A stretch of DNA of 64,000 nt from Mortierella alpina (taxonomy: Eukaryota > Mortierellomycota > Mortierellomycetes > Mortierellales > Mortierellaceae): positions 1,674,001 through 1,738,000 of the forward strand of contig JANATF010000005.1 of assembly GCA_029449245.1 (NCBI GenBank). The letters are read 5' to 3'. Each line of letters begins with the position of its first letter. Within the stretch, counting starts at the first letter, position 1. Below, in pieces: positions 23,577-35,400 of the stretch. The position numbers and the translations under genes are program-made. Under the pieces are notes generated by a model. It did not search any database. It worked only from the letters and a program-made list of their open reading frames with translations, and was not told where the DNA came from.

Positions 23577-25433
23577 ATGTCTGCTCTTCGATCCATCGTC
23601 TCTTCAACGGCCGCCCGGTCCGTCCGCACCACTCCCCTGCTGACGCCCTCGCAGCGCCTGACCGCACATCCTGCAGGCCGCCATATCTCAGCACCCCTGA
23701 TCTCTGCAAGATACGAATCCCAGAGTGCGTTCAGCAAGTTTGTCGAGACTCTGAAGGAGCAGATCAAGAAGAACAAGGAGCTGCAAGACTCCGTCAAGAA
23801 GCTGCAGGACGAGTCTGGCAAGGTCGGAGAGAGCGATGCCCTCAGGAAGGCAAAGGACGCCTTTGGCAAGGCCAAGGTATGTCACCCCCGTCATACCACA
23901 GATATCCATCTTTCTGCAAGTCAAACTGCACATAGGATAAGCAGCTAACACCCCGTCTTCCTTGCTGTGCCATGGGTGTTTTTTTTGGGGGGGGACCATT
24001 ATCAGGAGAGCGCCGCTAGTGCCAACATTGCAACGGAAAAGATTAAGCAGACCGCGGAACAGTTGAAGAAAGCAACTGGAAAGATCGGAGAGACCGTCAG
24101 CGAGACCTTGAAGGGTGCTGCTGAGAACGAGTTTGTCAAGGGCTCCAAGGAGAAGGTAACGCAAAGTCTTGACGGATATTCACTACGGGGATTTGACTCT
24201 GATGGTGGGCGTGCGAGTAGCCAGCCAGGATTGAACTACGACTTCTTTCCAGACTCTTATTCAAAAAACCACTCCATCCCTTGCTCGTCGACCATAGATC
24301 TCTGAGACCGGAAAGGTCTTTGCCGAGACTGTCGACTCTACAACGAAGCCCATCCGCGACAATGAGTACTTTAAGAATGTTAAAGAGTCGGTAGAGACTG
24401 TTATCCAGGACACTGAGTCCAGATACGGAGGATACACCTCCAAGGCTGCCCGTCGTCGCGCTCGCGGACTGGACCCCAACTACAGCCCCAAGGATGCCCA
24501 AAAGGCCGCGCAGGCTGCAGTTCCCGAGACCAAGGAGGACGTCAAGTATGTACAGCTTTTCACTATTTTTCATAGGAGTACCAAACGTGTATAGCCCATT
24601 GATCCTAATCGATTGCGTGGTTTTGTCACATAGCGCCGGAGAGTCCATGGTTCTTCACAAGGATTCTGCGTGGAAGGAAACCTGGTCAAAGTTCAAGGAT
24701 ACCAACCCTGTCATGCAGAGCGTCTTCAACATGAAGAAGAATTATGAGGACAGCGAAAACGTCTTTGTCGCATGGGCCCGTGTCGTCACTGACAAGATTT
24801 CGGACGTTTGGGGTAAGTCGCCATATCAATAACCTGCAAGAAGGAGGGTTTTTTCATCTGCGGATAACACCTGGTGATATTTCTACGGATAATTGACACT
24901 TTATATTTTTTAACTACCTTTCAGTGTCCATGTTGGATGAGACCGAGAACGCAAAAACGATCCGTGCTCTCCAGATGATCGATCCCCGGTTCAAGATGGA
25001 CGTCTTTATGAAGGAAGCACGCGAGTTCATTGTTCCCGAGATCATGGATGCTGTTCTCAACGCCGACTCTGAGACCCTTCACGAGTGGTGCTCCGAGGCA
25101 ACTTACAACGTCCTGACCGCAGGTTTCCAGGCTCAGATCCAGCAGGGTCTCGTGAGCGATTGCAAGATTCTGGAACTTCGCAACGTCGAGCTGGTTTCGG
25201 CCAAGGTCCTCGAGAACGACGTGCCGGTGCTCATTATCTCGTTCAACACCCAGGAGGTCACTGTGTTCCGTAACCGCGTGACCCGCGAGGTCGTTTTTGG
25301 ACAGGAGGACGCGATTGAGGAGGCGACCTATGCCTGTGTTATTACCCTAACACCCGAGACTATGTCGAACCCCTTGACGAGGGGTGTCCGTATCATGGAT
25401 ATGGCCAAGCACAACAGCCGCGCCTACATCTAA
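23577..25433 (+). CDS. TIM44: Tim44, mitochondrial inner membrane translocase subunit
   Basis: Peripheral matrix-side subunit of the TIM23 presequence translocase; it recruits mtHsp70 to incoming precursors. Five exons, 23577-23876, 24006-24155, 24298-24545, 24634-24812 and 24925-25433, close in phase to 461 residues, the normal family size. A basic presequence of about 45 residues precedes a charged coiled-coil region (SAFSKFVETLKEQIKKNKEL). The conserved C-terminal Tim44 domain (about residues 260-455) contains MLDETENAKTIRALQMIDP and the pocket region up to PLTRGVRIMDM. A G8 run lies in intron 1. Converges with the kinase-ankyrin gene, 200 bp apart. Confidence 0.95.
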
Positions 25434-25634
25434 GGCGCGGGGCGGGAAGGAAGAAATCATATCTTGCTATTATTAATGCTTTTTTATTCGCATTCGCATG
25501 TACTTTTACACACAAGGAAGGAAAAAAAGGGAAGAACTAACCCAACTCAGGAGGGTCATAGACTAGGAAGATGTTTACTAAAGAAGTCATCCAGTGACAG
25601 ATCGATAGAGACGCCTTCTTGCCTTGTTACGAGT

Positions 25635-28600
25635 TCATCGGAACCAGGACTTTTCATTGAGGACCTGATCGACAAGGTGGTGTTGGTTCTTCCGGAGAGA
25701 GCGGGGGCCAACAGGGGAGCTTGACGCGCGCCCGTAACTAAGGTGTTGCTGCTGATGCTGATGCTGATGCTGATGCTGTTGTTGCTGTTGTTGATGATGT
25801 TGACTATGGGGTATATAGTGGCCACCACCGCCACCACTGCTTCCCTGACTGCTACTGCTGCTACTACTGTACGCGCTTGTCGCCAGTGAAAGAGTAGACC
25901 CGACGCCGGCGGCGACTCCGGGCACTTCCTGCTGATTGCTCCTGTATCCGTACATGAGCTGCAGCCTCGTGGCAACCTCCTTCCGCTTCGTGATCCGTCG
26001 GTTTCCTGACCATTGCTCCAGTAGCTGTAGAACGGGGCCGACCATATCGCGGCTCATACGGTCGGCTTCTCCATAGGCGACACCCGCCCAGGAATATTTG
26101 CCCAGATCTCGAATGTTCTCCAGATGGTCCTTCTTGTCACTGCCACTACCATTGTTAAGGCCAGGACCACCAGCGCTGTGACCATTGCTGCTATTGGGAG
26201 GACTTGACAGCGAAGGGCCTCCGTTCTCCTGTGAGATCAACGAGGCATGTATCAACTTGACGACCTTGATGGCTCGATTGATCCCCGCCTCGGTACTGAT
26301 GTCCAAGTCATGGTTGAGCAACCACTCTACGTTCTTGATTCGAAGATGCGCCGCCGCGGCAACCAGCGCTGTCTCACCACCAAAGGACATGGCTGGGTCC
26401 AATCCCGCCTCGCTCAGACAGTCCAGGATCCGATAGTCCTCTTGCATGGCCGCGACCACATGAACTAGTGGCCGTCCTTGCGCGAACAGTCGGTCGACTT
26501 TTCGACCGTTGCGTTCCTGGAACACGTTCTGGTTCTGAGTCGAAACCCGTTGGCGCGACCTCGGAGTCGACATACTGGGCATCCCACCGACGCCACCACC
26601 ACCAACACCCGAGATTGAGGAAGCCGACATCAATGCAGTGGAGCTGCTGCCGCCGTGCACGTGGATCTGTCGAGTCTCATTCACAAGGTTGAGGGCATAG
26701 ATCTGAGCGCTGTTCAAGGGTGTGATCGGATTGCGAATGTAGGCGGGGATGCGAGCACCACGCATGACAAAGTACTTGAGAGCCTCGTAGCAGTACTGCG
26801 TGTTGGACGAGACCAAGATCATCACGGGAGTGTAGCCCTGCAAGTTCTCGAGGTTGATATCGGCGCCGAGCTCGACGAGGACTTTGATCGTGTCCATGGG
26901 GGACTCGAGGAAGAGACACGCCAGATGCAAGGCAGTGTCACCTGTTTGTTCACTGGACTCATTGATCGGGTTATAAGCCTGATGCGAGAGGTAATAGCTG
27001 AGTGCTGCAAGGTCACCCACCAATGGGCATAAGTAGATTGGGGTCTTGGGCGGGTTCTGGGGCGAGTAGGGTTCTGGCGGAACCTGCTGCTCTCTAAAGA
27101 ACGACCGCGTACCTTTTTTGTTGTTGTTGTCCAACGGAGAGAGGAGTTGTTGTCCAACGGAGAGAGGAGCTGTTTAGATCATCATGCTGTAACACATCTG
27201 GCATGAAGGAAAGAGAGGGAGAGTATGTGTTGTCGCGCTCGGAGTGATGACTTACGATCAATGTAGGTGACAGTTTCCCTCATGGATAGGTCCTTGATGT
27301 CAAAGACCATCTTGTTGAGTGTATTGGAGGCCCGCTCCAAGGTCGCCATCTTGGCGCTTAGCTCTGGAGGGACGGGCAACGCTGCAGAGGTGGTGGTGCT
27401 CGGGACTGTGTATCCAGTCGCCACTTGGTGAATGGGCTCTGTGGGTTTGGCCATGAGTGTCTGCAAAATGGCGATCACCACATCAATCTTGAGCCGTTTG
27501 ACGGGGTTGACATCCCAGCACTTCACAAGCATATCCCTGTATTCTCGAGGCGTACCAGGAACAATCTGCTCTCGATGACCCTCCATGAGCTCCTTCAGCA
27601 GTGCAGGTTCTCTCAATCGCTTTCCAAAAGGGATCCGACCTGAGGAGATGTGCCAAAAGATCACCCCGAGACTGTAGATGTCGCAAGCCGCAGAGTAGAT
27701 GGGTCGCTTTGTTGGGAACCGCTCTGGTGCCAAGAACGAGGCTACACCCACGGCTGCGACCAGATCGCTGGTCTGGGCTTTGGTTGAGGACCGGGACAGT
27801 CCAAAATCACAGATCATGGCCGTTCGTTTGTCGTCCAGCAAAATGTTGCCGCTGTGCAAGTCGCGATGGTGGAACCCTGATTTGTGCAGAAACTCGAGTC
27901 CCTTGGTAATCTCAATGGAGAGGCGGTAGCGTTCGCTCCAGGTAATATTAGCATGGTTCTTTTCCAGGAACGTGCAGAGGTTGCCGTTGGTGCAGTGCTT
28001 CATCACCATGCACCGGACATTGGTGTGTGGGTCAATTGTCACACCATAGAATGGCACAATGTAATCGTAGTCGTGAACGCGCTTCAGGATCTCGAGCTAT
28101 CCATAGAGCAAGAGGTGATATCCAAAACAAAAAAAAAGGTAAGGAAACAAAGGAAGGGGAAAATGAAGAGCCGGGATTAAGATGATATGTCACCAAAAGT
28201 CATAGCATAGCTCCTGCAGATTATGCAAAAAGGAGGCTCAGGAAGAGAAGATGCATTACCTCCTGGTCAAATTGCTCCACGCCCTCACTGTGCTCCACCA
28301 AAGCCCTCTTCAACACGACGCGCAATCGTGACCACTCCGCAGTGTGGATTTCGCCAAATCCACCCTTCTTCAGTGGCTGGACGTTGGAGATATCGCTGTA
28401 CCGGATTCGGCGATAGCTGCTCTTGACGATAGTCCTGTTCATGATCCGCGTACGCTCTCGCTGCAATGTCTCGTGCGTCTCCAGCTCAGGGGTATAGTGT
28501 TGAAGGGGTTCACTGCTCACAGGCATGCCATCGTGCTGATCCGGGTGTACAGGTGTGCTTTGTCTTGGGAATGATGCCCCGCCATGAACAGGCGTTCGCG

Positions 28601-29567
28601 GTCTGGGTCTGGGAGGGTCCTGAAGTGGGGTCCTGGGTCGGGACGCTGGCGAAGTAGCCTGTGCTGGTGTTCTGGGTCTCGAAGGCGGGGCTGGTGATAA
28701 TATAGGCGTCCTTGGCCTCGATCCTGGGGCAGGAGATGCTGTAATGGGCTGTGCAGCTGGCGGCGTGGGCGACACGGATGGATGGTAATAATGAGAATCC
28801 CTGCGGGTGTGGCTATGTACTTGCACTGACGCTTGCCCCTGTCCCTGTAGGTAGTCGATAAGGTCGTCGCTATCGCTCTCGCTGTAACTGTCAGGATTTC
28901 TGTCATCGTCGTCCATCAGTCGCGGGTTGTCGATGGGGGATTGAAGCTCCTCCAGATCATCGTCTGTACGGGAGGCAGTAGTGGACAGTGCGGGGGTTTC
29001 TGGACGCCGATCGGGCGTTGATTCCATAGAATCACGGTTAGATGGGGTATAGGACCTTGTGTGAAGAACGCGCTGTTGATACCCCTGTAACGGTCGCGGC
29101 AGCTGTGGAGCTCGCGATGGTGTGGGCATACGCCGTTGGTGAAGCTGCTGCCGTTGATAATGGTGCGATGTCTGGTGCTGGCTCGTATGCTCATGGTGAT
29201 CAAAGCTGCCTCTTGATCCATCAGAGGAGCTCGAGTATCGACCTGCGTTACTATGAGGCGGCGATCGATTTCGGACGGGGCTATTACTCCATCCACCAAC
29301 ATTGATCGCAGACGCGGTAGCATTGCTACCAAAGATGCCTGAGGGCGCTGCATCAAAACTGGGCTCGTACGCGCGCGTGAAGTTGTCATCCAACAACCGC
29401 GTACGAAGCTCTTCCTGCTGTTGTTGGGAGAGAATGTCCTGCTCAGATTCTTGCAAAGCGTCAAGTGGGCGCCTTTCAGAGGAAGGGGGTGGAGGTCTGT
29501 TCAATGCTCGACCAGGCCCTGAAGGTGCTCGAATAGAGGCTTGTCTGCTGAGGTCGGGATTCGACAT
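25635..29567 (-). CDS. Protein kinase (TKL-like) with C-terminal ankyrin repeats
   Basis: Three exons, 29567-28260, 28096-27256 and 27169-25635, close in phase to 1227 residues. Residues 1 to about 385 are low complexity (Pro/Arg/Ser/Gln-rich). The kinase domain spans about 390-655: glycine loop KKGGFGEIH, VLK lysine, catalytic HHRDLHSGNILL, DFG (CDFGLS) and APE (LAPERF). All catalytic residues are present, so it should be active. The HRDLHSGNIL loop is the pattern of tyrosine-kinase-like kinases in early-diverging fungi. Ankyrin-type repeats follow near 790-840 (DTALHLACLFLES, LVELGADINLENLQGYTP) and about 950-1010. A His/Gln-rich run lies near the C-terminus. Probably a cytosolic signalling protein; substrate unknown. 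Exon 3 begins with a short duplicated segment (two copies of a ~19-bp unit, 27130-27169). Confidence 0.88.
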
Positions 29568-30430
29568 GGTGTGTGCCTTTTATGTTTGTGGGTGTGCAAT
29601 TGGGGAATCAGGAATGAAGGCACGAGGGGTGAATGCGAGGCCAAGTTGAATGCATCACTCCAAGAGAGCAGAAAGCTGTGGTCGAAAACTGTCTCTGTGT
29701 TGTAGGGTATTCGAGAAGGTAAAGGACGGTGGGGAACGAGGCAGCGAGAGACGAGAAGGGTGAGAGAAGGAGAGCAAGGAGTGAGACTTTTAGAAAGAAA
29801 AAGAAAAGTGGAATTGTACCTTTGCGTTTTGTACCCTCTTTATTTCTCGATTTCCACCTTCGCCATATTTTATATCCTCCCTGAATTCCCTTGCAGTCTC
29901 GCCCGCCGCGATTGCTGTGTTTTCTTTTTTTTTCTTGTTGTTTTGTTGTTGAGCTGCTGAAAGATGTTGCAGGGTGTGCGCATCTGCATGGTGCTGTGGT
30001 CGACGATCTGAGACATGGGACTTTCACACAGCGCACAACGACGGGATGGTCTTTGAGCACGGTAGATGATGTATCTTCCTCCATCGGCTGGTGCACAACA
30101 ATCTCTTCTAACAGTCTAACAGCTGAGAACGATAAAAGGGCTATGCTCCCTCCGAGCTGCGCCTTTAGCCAACGATTGGGCTCATGCTATTACTACTATG
30201 GTAGTCCGTACTCCGTACACATATCAGTTGGCCCTGAGAAGAATGTGTGGTTTGCATAGCCACACCCACAAAGTTTGACAATTGCAAACTGCTGTCGGAT
30301 CGCAAGGGCAAACGCAAAACACCCACTGCCCCTTTCTACAATTTTACATACAAGCGCACACACCCACCGGCGTTTCAGCATGTGTTGGTTCAGGATGCAC
30401 ACTCTGTTCTATATTTAACACTCGGTCAGA
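29568..30430. other. Intergenic region upstream of the kinase-ankyrin gene
   Basis: About 860 bp containing the presumed promoter and 5' UTR of the minus-strand kinase gene and the 3' end of the AVEN-like gene. No gene or repeat recognised. Confidence 0.5.
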
Positions 30431-32020
30431 CTACATTCCCAGGACAGAGTCCAGCCATTCCTCGTCCTTCTTTCCCACAGGTCGCGCAGGCGGGGCTTTC
30501 CGAAGCGGTGGGAGGCCTTTGCCAGGTGCCGCTGGAGGACCCTTGGCGTCTGAAGTCTTGGTTCCTTTCGAGAGTGGTGGCGGAAGTCGTGTCCTTGTGC
30601 TCGCAGATGCTGTTTCTGATGTAGCTGCAGGTGCAGATATTTTCCCAGAAGATGAGGACGGGCCTCCTGTTGCTGCAGGGGTAGGAAGTCGAGCCCGACC
30701 ATATGACTTTGTAATATCGAGCAATTCATCTAGATCCGCGTCCATTGATGCTATAAGGGAATCAAACGACACTGTGAGAAAATATATCTCGAAGGTCACT
30801 GTTTCTTGTCAAGGATGTGCACTGTGTATTATACCTTGCGTGTCCGGCTCGACTGACTCTGGCACGGCTTTGCTGTAGGATGCAGCCATGGTTGTTGGTG
30901 GTGCATTGGTTCCAGAAATGGATGTGGAGGGCTTTATCAATATGTCCGAAGCCGCCTGACCTCGAACGAGCTTTGGCACGATCGGTTTCCCTGTTGTAAG
31001 AGATACCTTTCCAACCATATCTCTATCCAGCTACATGGTCAGACGTGAGAAAAACTGAGATTAAGATGTCATGATCCATTATTAACGAGGTTCTTATCCA
31101 CAATGACAATTCCAGCACGGAACATACCGCTCTAGCGTCAGAGTCTCGAAGATATAGCCGGTCTTTGAGGGAAAGGGTCATAAGAGCAGTTTCAATGTCG
31201 TCAAGGCGAACTTCCAACAGTTTTCGCGCTTGCTGAGAGTCCTCCATTGCATCCTGCGACTCTACCTCCTTCTCAGACTTGAAACGGAAATATGCTGCTG
31301 GATCGAATGTCTTTCTTTGGTCTATCGAATGAAATAACATTGTTTAGAAATACAGGACGGACTTGAACCCTTGTTGCGATCAAAACACCGAGTGTTGCGG
31401 GAGCCAAGCGCATAATATTCATACCCGAATCTTTCAGCATCTCCCGGAATGCTATCGTCTGTCTGTCAATTCCTTGATCCAGCTCCTCGGCCTCGGTCAC
31501 TAAATAAGTCATATGGAGTAATTGTAAGGGTCTTTGTGCTATGGGGCACTTGTTTGTGCATGGAGGAAGTCCATTAACTGTCGCCCGTTCGACCTTTACC
31601 TTCCTCATCCCGCTCGGTATATCGATCCGCATTACTGGTAATCTTCCGCCTTGCATAACTTTTTCTTGAGACTATCAATTTCAAACAGTTGACGAACTCT
31701 TAGTTCCCCGGAATCGTGGCAGAGTACGACGGCGATGGAGGATATCACGTTCTCATACCATTGTCATCGTCTTCCTCGCCTTCCCCTCCACTCCTGTTGT
31801 CCTCGTCGTCATGGCCGGCTCTCCTCCCTTGATATCCTCCACGCCCTCCGCGTCCTCCACGCCCGCCTCTTGCACCTCCTCTTGCGCCTCCTCGTGCGTC
31901 CCCACTGTGAGCTGAAGGTGAGCTGGAATCAGTGGCAGCTCCGGCTGTAGATCCTCCTCGACTTTTGACCTTGCTGTGGTATCTTCTGGATGCGGCCTGC
32001 TTGTGTGGGTCGGGTCGCAT
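30431..32020 (-). CDS. AVEN-like RGG protein
   Basis: Six exons on the minus strand, 32020-31759, 31671-31600, 31499-31425, 31321-31128, 31030-30835 and 30771-30431; every phase closes to 379 residues. An RGG box (about residues 42-67) precedes an acidic stretch. Then come SYARRKITSNADRY, an FREMLKDS segment, AAYFRFKSEKE, a helix LDDIETALMTLSLKDRLYL, a DLDELLDI motif and a C-terminal EEWLDSVLGM. The same order (RGG box, KRKIVSNWDRY-type motif, FRF-x-EKEW segment, acidic-leucine motif, terminal DWLDS) is characteristic of animal AVEN, known as an apoptosis and caspase inhibitor and RGG-dependent translation factor. I infer homology; function in a fungus without classical caspases is unknown and may concern RNA/translation. 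An ATG at 32053 is an alternative start. Confidence 0.72.
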
Positions 32021-32410
32021 TGTTGAGCTAGAGGAGAGAACGTGCCGTTTCAATGTGAGATGTTGAGATGTGCTCCTTGTCGTGAAATGAGAAGATGCTG
32101 CACGTGATTACTTAGAGTTGCTGCTGCGGCCACATCTCAACAGATCGCGCGTTCCGGACAAGATGGCCCCTCATCCCGATAGTGTAAACACCCAAACTTC
32201 ATTATTCATCTGGTTTCAATGTAGATCTAAACGGGCGACAAAAAAGAATTGTGGGCTTTCGAGACCCTATGCATCTCTCTTGTGCCCCTCACGCGACGCG
32301 TCGTGGAACATGCACGCTTAATAAAAAAAAAACTACGCCTCAGCAAAGATATCGGCACACATGTAAAAAAGCGCTCTTGGGCTTCCCCACCACGTGAAAG
32401 CGGGTAGCAA
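32021..32410. other. Intergenic region, AVEN-like / GPCR
   Basis: 390 bp between the AVEN-like start and the GPCR stop. It should contain the AVEN-like promoter. A CTCTAG just before the start could also be the acceptor of a 5' UTR intron. Confidence 0.45.
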
Positions 32411-35400
32411 TTAGCGGTTCAGAGAAGGATCCGCCATCGCGGCAGCAAGCGCATCCGATTCAGACCAACCTTCCGCCACTGCTGCTGCTGCTGCCGAAAT
32501 CACGGCTGCAGAAGGGATCGCTGCTGAGGTTCCTGAGGAGGCTGGCGTTGTGCCTCCAAGACTATGTGTTATGGATCGGCTCTGTTGGCGTCGTTTCCTG
32601 CGGCCGATCCCAACGCCGATCCCAAACTCAGGATCGTACAGGTCATCAGACTCCTCGTCGCCTTCGTTGTTGAGACCCTCAGAGAAGACTGTGGTGCCGT
32701 TAACGGGTTGTCCCCCCAAGCGAGGATGCGCGCTTGAGTTGGACGTGTCGCTTTCGTCCTTGTCTAATGGGTGAAGACCGGGTCCAGGGTCAATAACCGC
32801 TCTGGCCTCTGCTATATGCGTGAAAGGAGTGTTACTCTGGTCGGGGCAGCACTTGGCACCGCTTGTCGAACCATCAGTTATATTCAGGTCCGTGTTGGAT
32901 GACCGTCTTTTCGATGATATATTGAGCATTGTACTGGAGATAGAGGGTCGTTGCACATCCGCTTGGGTCGTGATGAAAGACTGGGCTCTAAGAGCGTTAA
33001 GGTCCTGCTCTGAGAAAAGACCCATCCAAGCATTGAGATGCGCCTGGCTTGAAAATTGGATTAGGAGCGCGCCTGCATGACAAGTTGCCACCCTCAAAGT
33101 CGGATGCACTAGCTCGTCCTTCTCCTGGACCATCGAGTGCATCAGGTAGCTGGTAGAATGACCATTTGTGCACTAAGGTACAGAGTCCGTAGCCACGGTT
33201 GTTTTGTTAGCCAGTAGGACTCTTGACTTGCAAAGGAATAATGAGCGAAATAGAGAAGCAAAATATACATCAACTGAGAGTAAGGCATGAGCCTCCGGCG
33301 TGAGAATCAGTGTTTGCATGGTCCAATGTGATAGAGCGTCCGTGAATCTATGCTTGACTATACGGACCGGTAGAAGGAACTATAGATTCATACAGTACGA
33401 GTCAGACCTGTAGTATTCAGATTGTAGAGAGAAAAGGACCGTGGTTGATACGTACCACATACGAGTCCAGCTTGACAGGAAATGGTAGCGAAGCAGATTT
33501 GGAAACGAGACGAGTAAGTAGTGTTCTTGAAACTAGGAATATATATATATTAAAGAAACCAAGGCACCGTCGTCACTCTGCTTACCTTGCCTTTGATTCC
33601 CGTATCTAAGTCGCCCAGGCTCTGCTCGCGCGCCAACTCAACATTTATCAGTTGGTCAGGAAGGCCACTCTCCATACACTCGCCTGGAGCATCTGGGCCT
33701 ATCTCTGTTCCAAGGTTCGCTGCAGTTTGCGAACAAAATCGTCTTTTCCAATGCTTAAAGCTGCTCTCGCGACTACGTGCTGCGTCCTCGCTTGAGCGGG
33801 GAACCAACCTTCCGCTGGCTGGCAGTTGATGCTGCTCCGCATCTGTGAGCGTCATGAGGGTACCTCGTTGGGGCATCTGAGACCCCATCCAGGCATACAA
33901 CGGATTCTGCTCGACCCGATTGTTACGTATAGCAATGTCCCCGTCGATGACAGTTTGTCGCAGTCTGCCTGCGCTGGCACTGATATTTGCGGGTATCCGG
34001 GTCATAGCTGCTACTCGTGCACGGACGCGATCGCTTGTACTGACCGCATTATGCTCAATGTGCTGCTCATTCGGACGATCTCCTTGACCCCAAGATTTTT
34101 GTCGGCTTTTGTAAATGCTTCGGAACTTTGGTGCGAAGAGGATGAGCAGGGCGAGCGTGGCGACTGCGTATGTGCCGACAAGAGCGATATAGTAGGTCGC
34201 AAGGTAGACGTCGTATGGAAAGAATTGCGAGGCGACGACGAGGATCGCGAAGAAGAAGATGTTGCTAGAGAAGTGGCAACGAGAAATGTTTTTAGGGCGG
34301 GAACGCTTACAATATTGCCAAGGACAAGCAACCAACGATCGCACTATATGATTAAATGACTTACTAGAGCACGAGGGTGATCTGTCGCGCCTCGTTCCAC
34401 AAAAACATTACATTCCTGGTTTTGATAGCGAAGAAGACGCCAAAGAGGAGGAGTATAGTAGGGATAATAGCCGAAGTGATGGTCCACCATATGTGGGTGT
34501 GGTAGTCTCGACACTGCACCCACTGTATGGACCCGACGTTGAGAGTCGTAGGCTGAGGTGGATCAGTAGCCACCTCAATGATGGGCGTAATCATAGAGAG
34601 CACGACTATCACACCCAGATAGCGCAAGAGAAGCCGCGTCTGAAATATTTGGTGTGCAAAGTTGACAGAGTTGAAGATGCGGTAGATTCTATAGCTTTTG
34701 ATGGTCAGTGACCTAAGTAACGAAAATGGCGAAAGAATGTCAGTCTAATCAATGCATTTGCTTTGCCACGTTGTATATAAGTCTTACCCTGTCAAAAGAG
34801 TGACCCCAAGGACAAGAATAAACGAATTGGTGATGCAGCTCGCGCTGGTCGGTACACCCACATGGATGAGGCACCACGCAATGACCAGCAATATACCCAG
34901 CAGTTCCAACAGGCAGAAGGTCGGGCTAAATATCGAAAAGGCAAAAAGCGATGGTGAGATAGTAACGCCGAAAAGAGTATTTGAAGAACGTGGATGTTCG
35001 TGTCCTATTGGTACGATGTTTGTACCTGGATGCCTTTATAACAATATGATTTCTGAAGTGCAACACCAGGACAGCGCTGATCAGGATCATCCCGATCACA
35101 ATTATGCTCAGTACACCGCTGGCAATGCCGGTTTTCGAGTTCCACTGCGGGTTCTGTACTATAGGCACAGGGGCGTGCAGATCAAGTACGTGTCAGTTGC
35201 AACATCCCTCACGCCCTGTATCATCTACTTTTCGTTACTAATATACTAAATACTTACAAGTCCAACGCGGCGCATCGCTAGGTGGGTGCACAAATGGACT
35301 TTTCGTGAAGGTAAAGTTCCCTCGTATGAAAAACCCAAACTGTACGGTTTTGCCGTCATCCATGCTATGGGCGACATAGAACCTATCCGAAAACAAGTTG

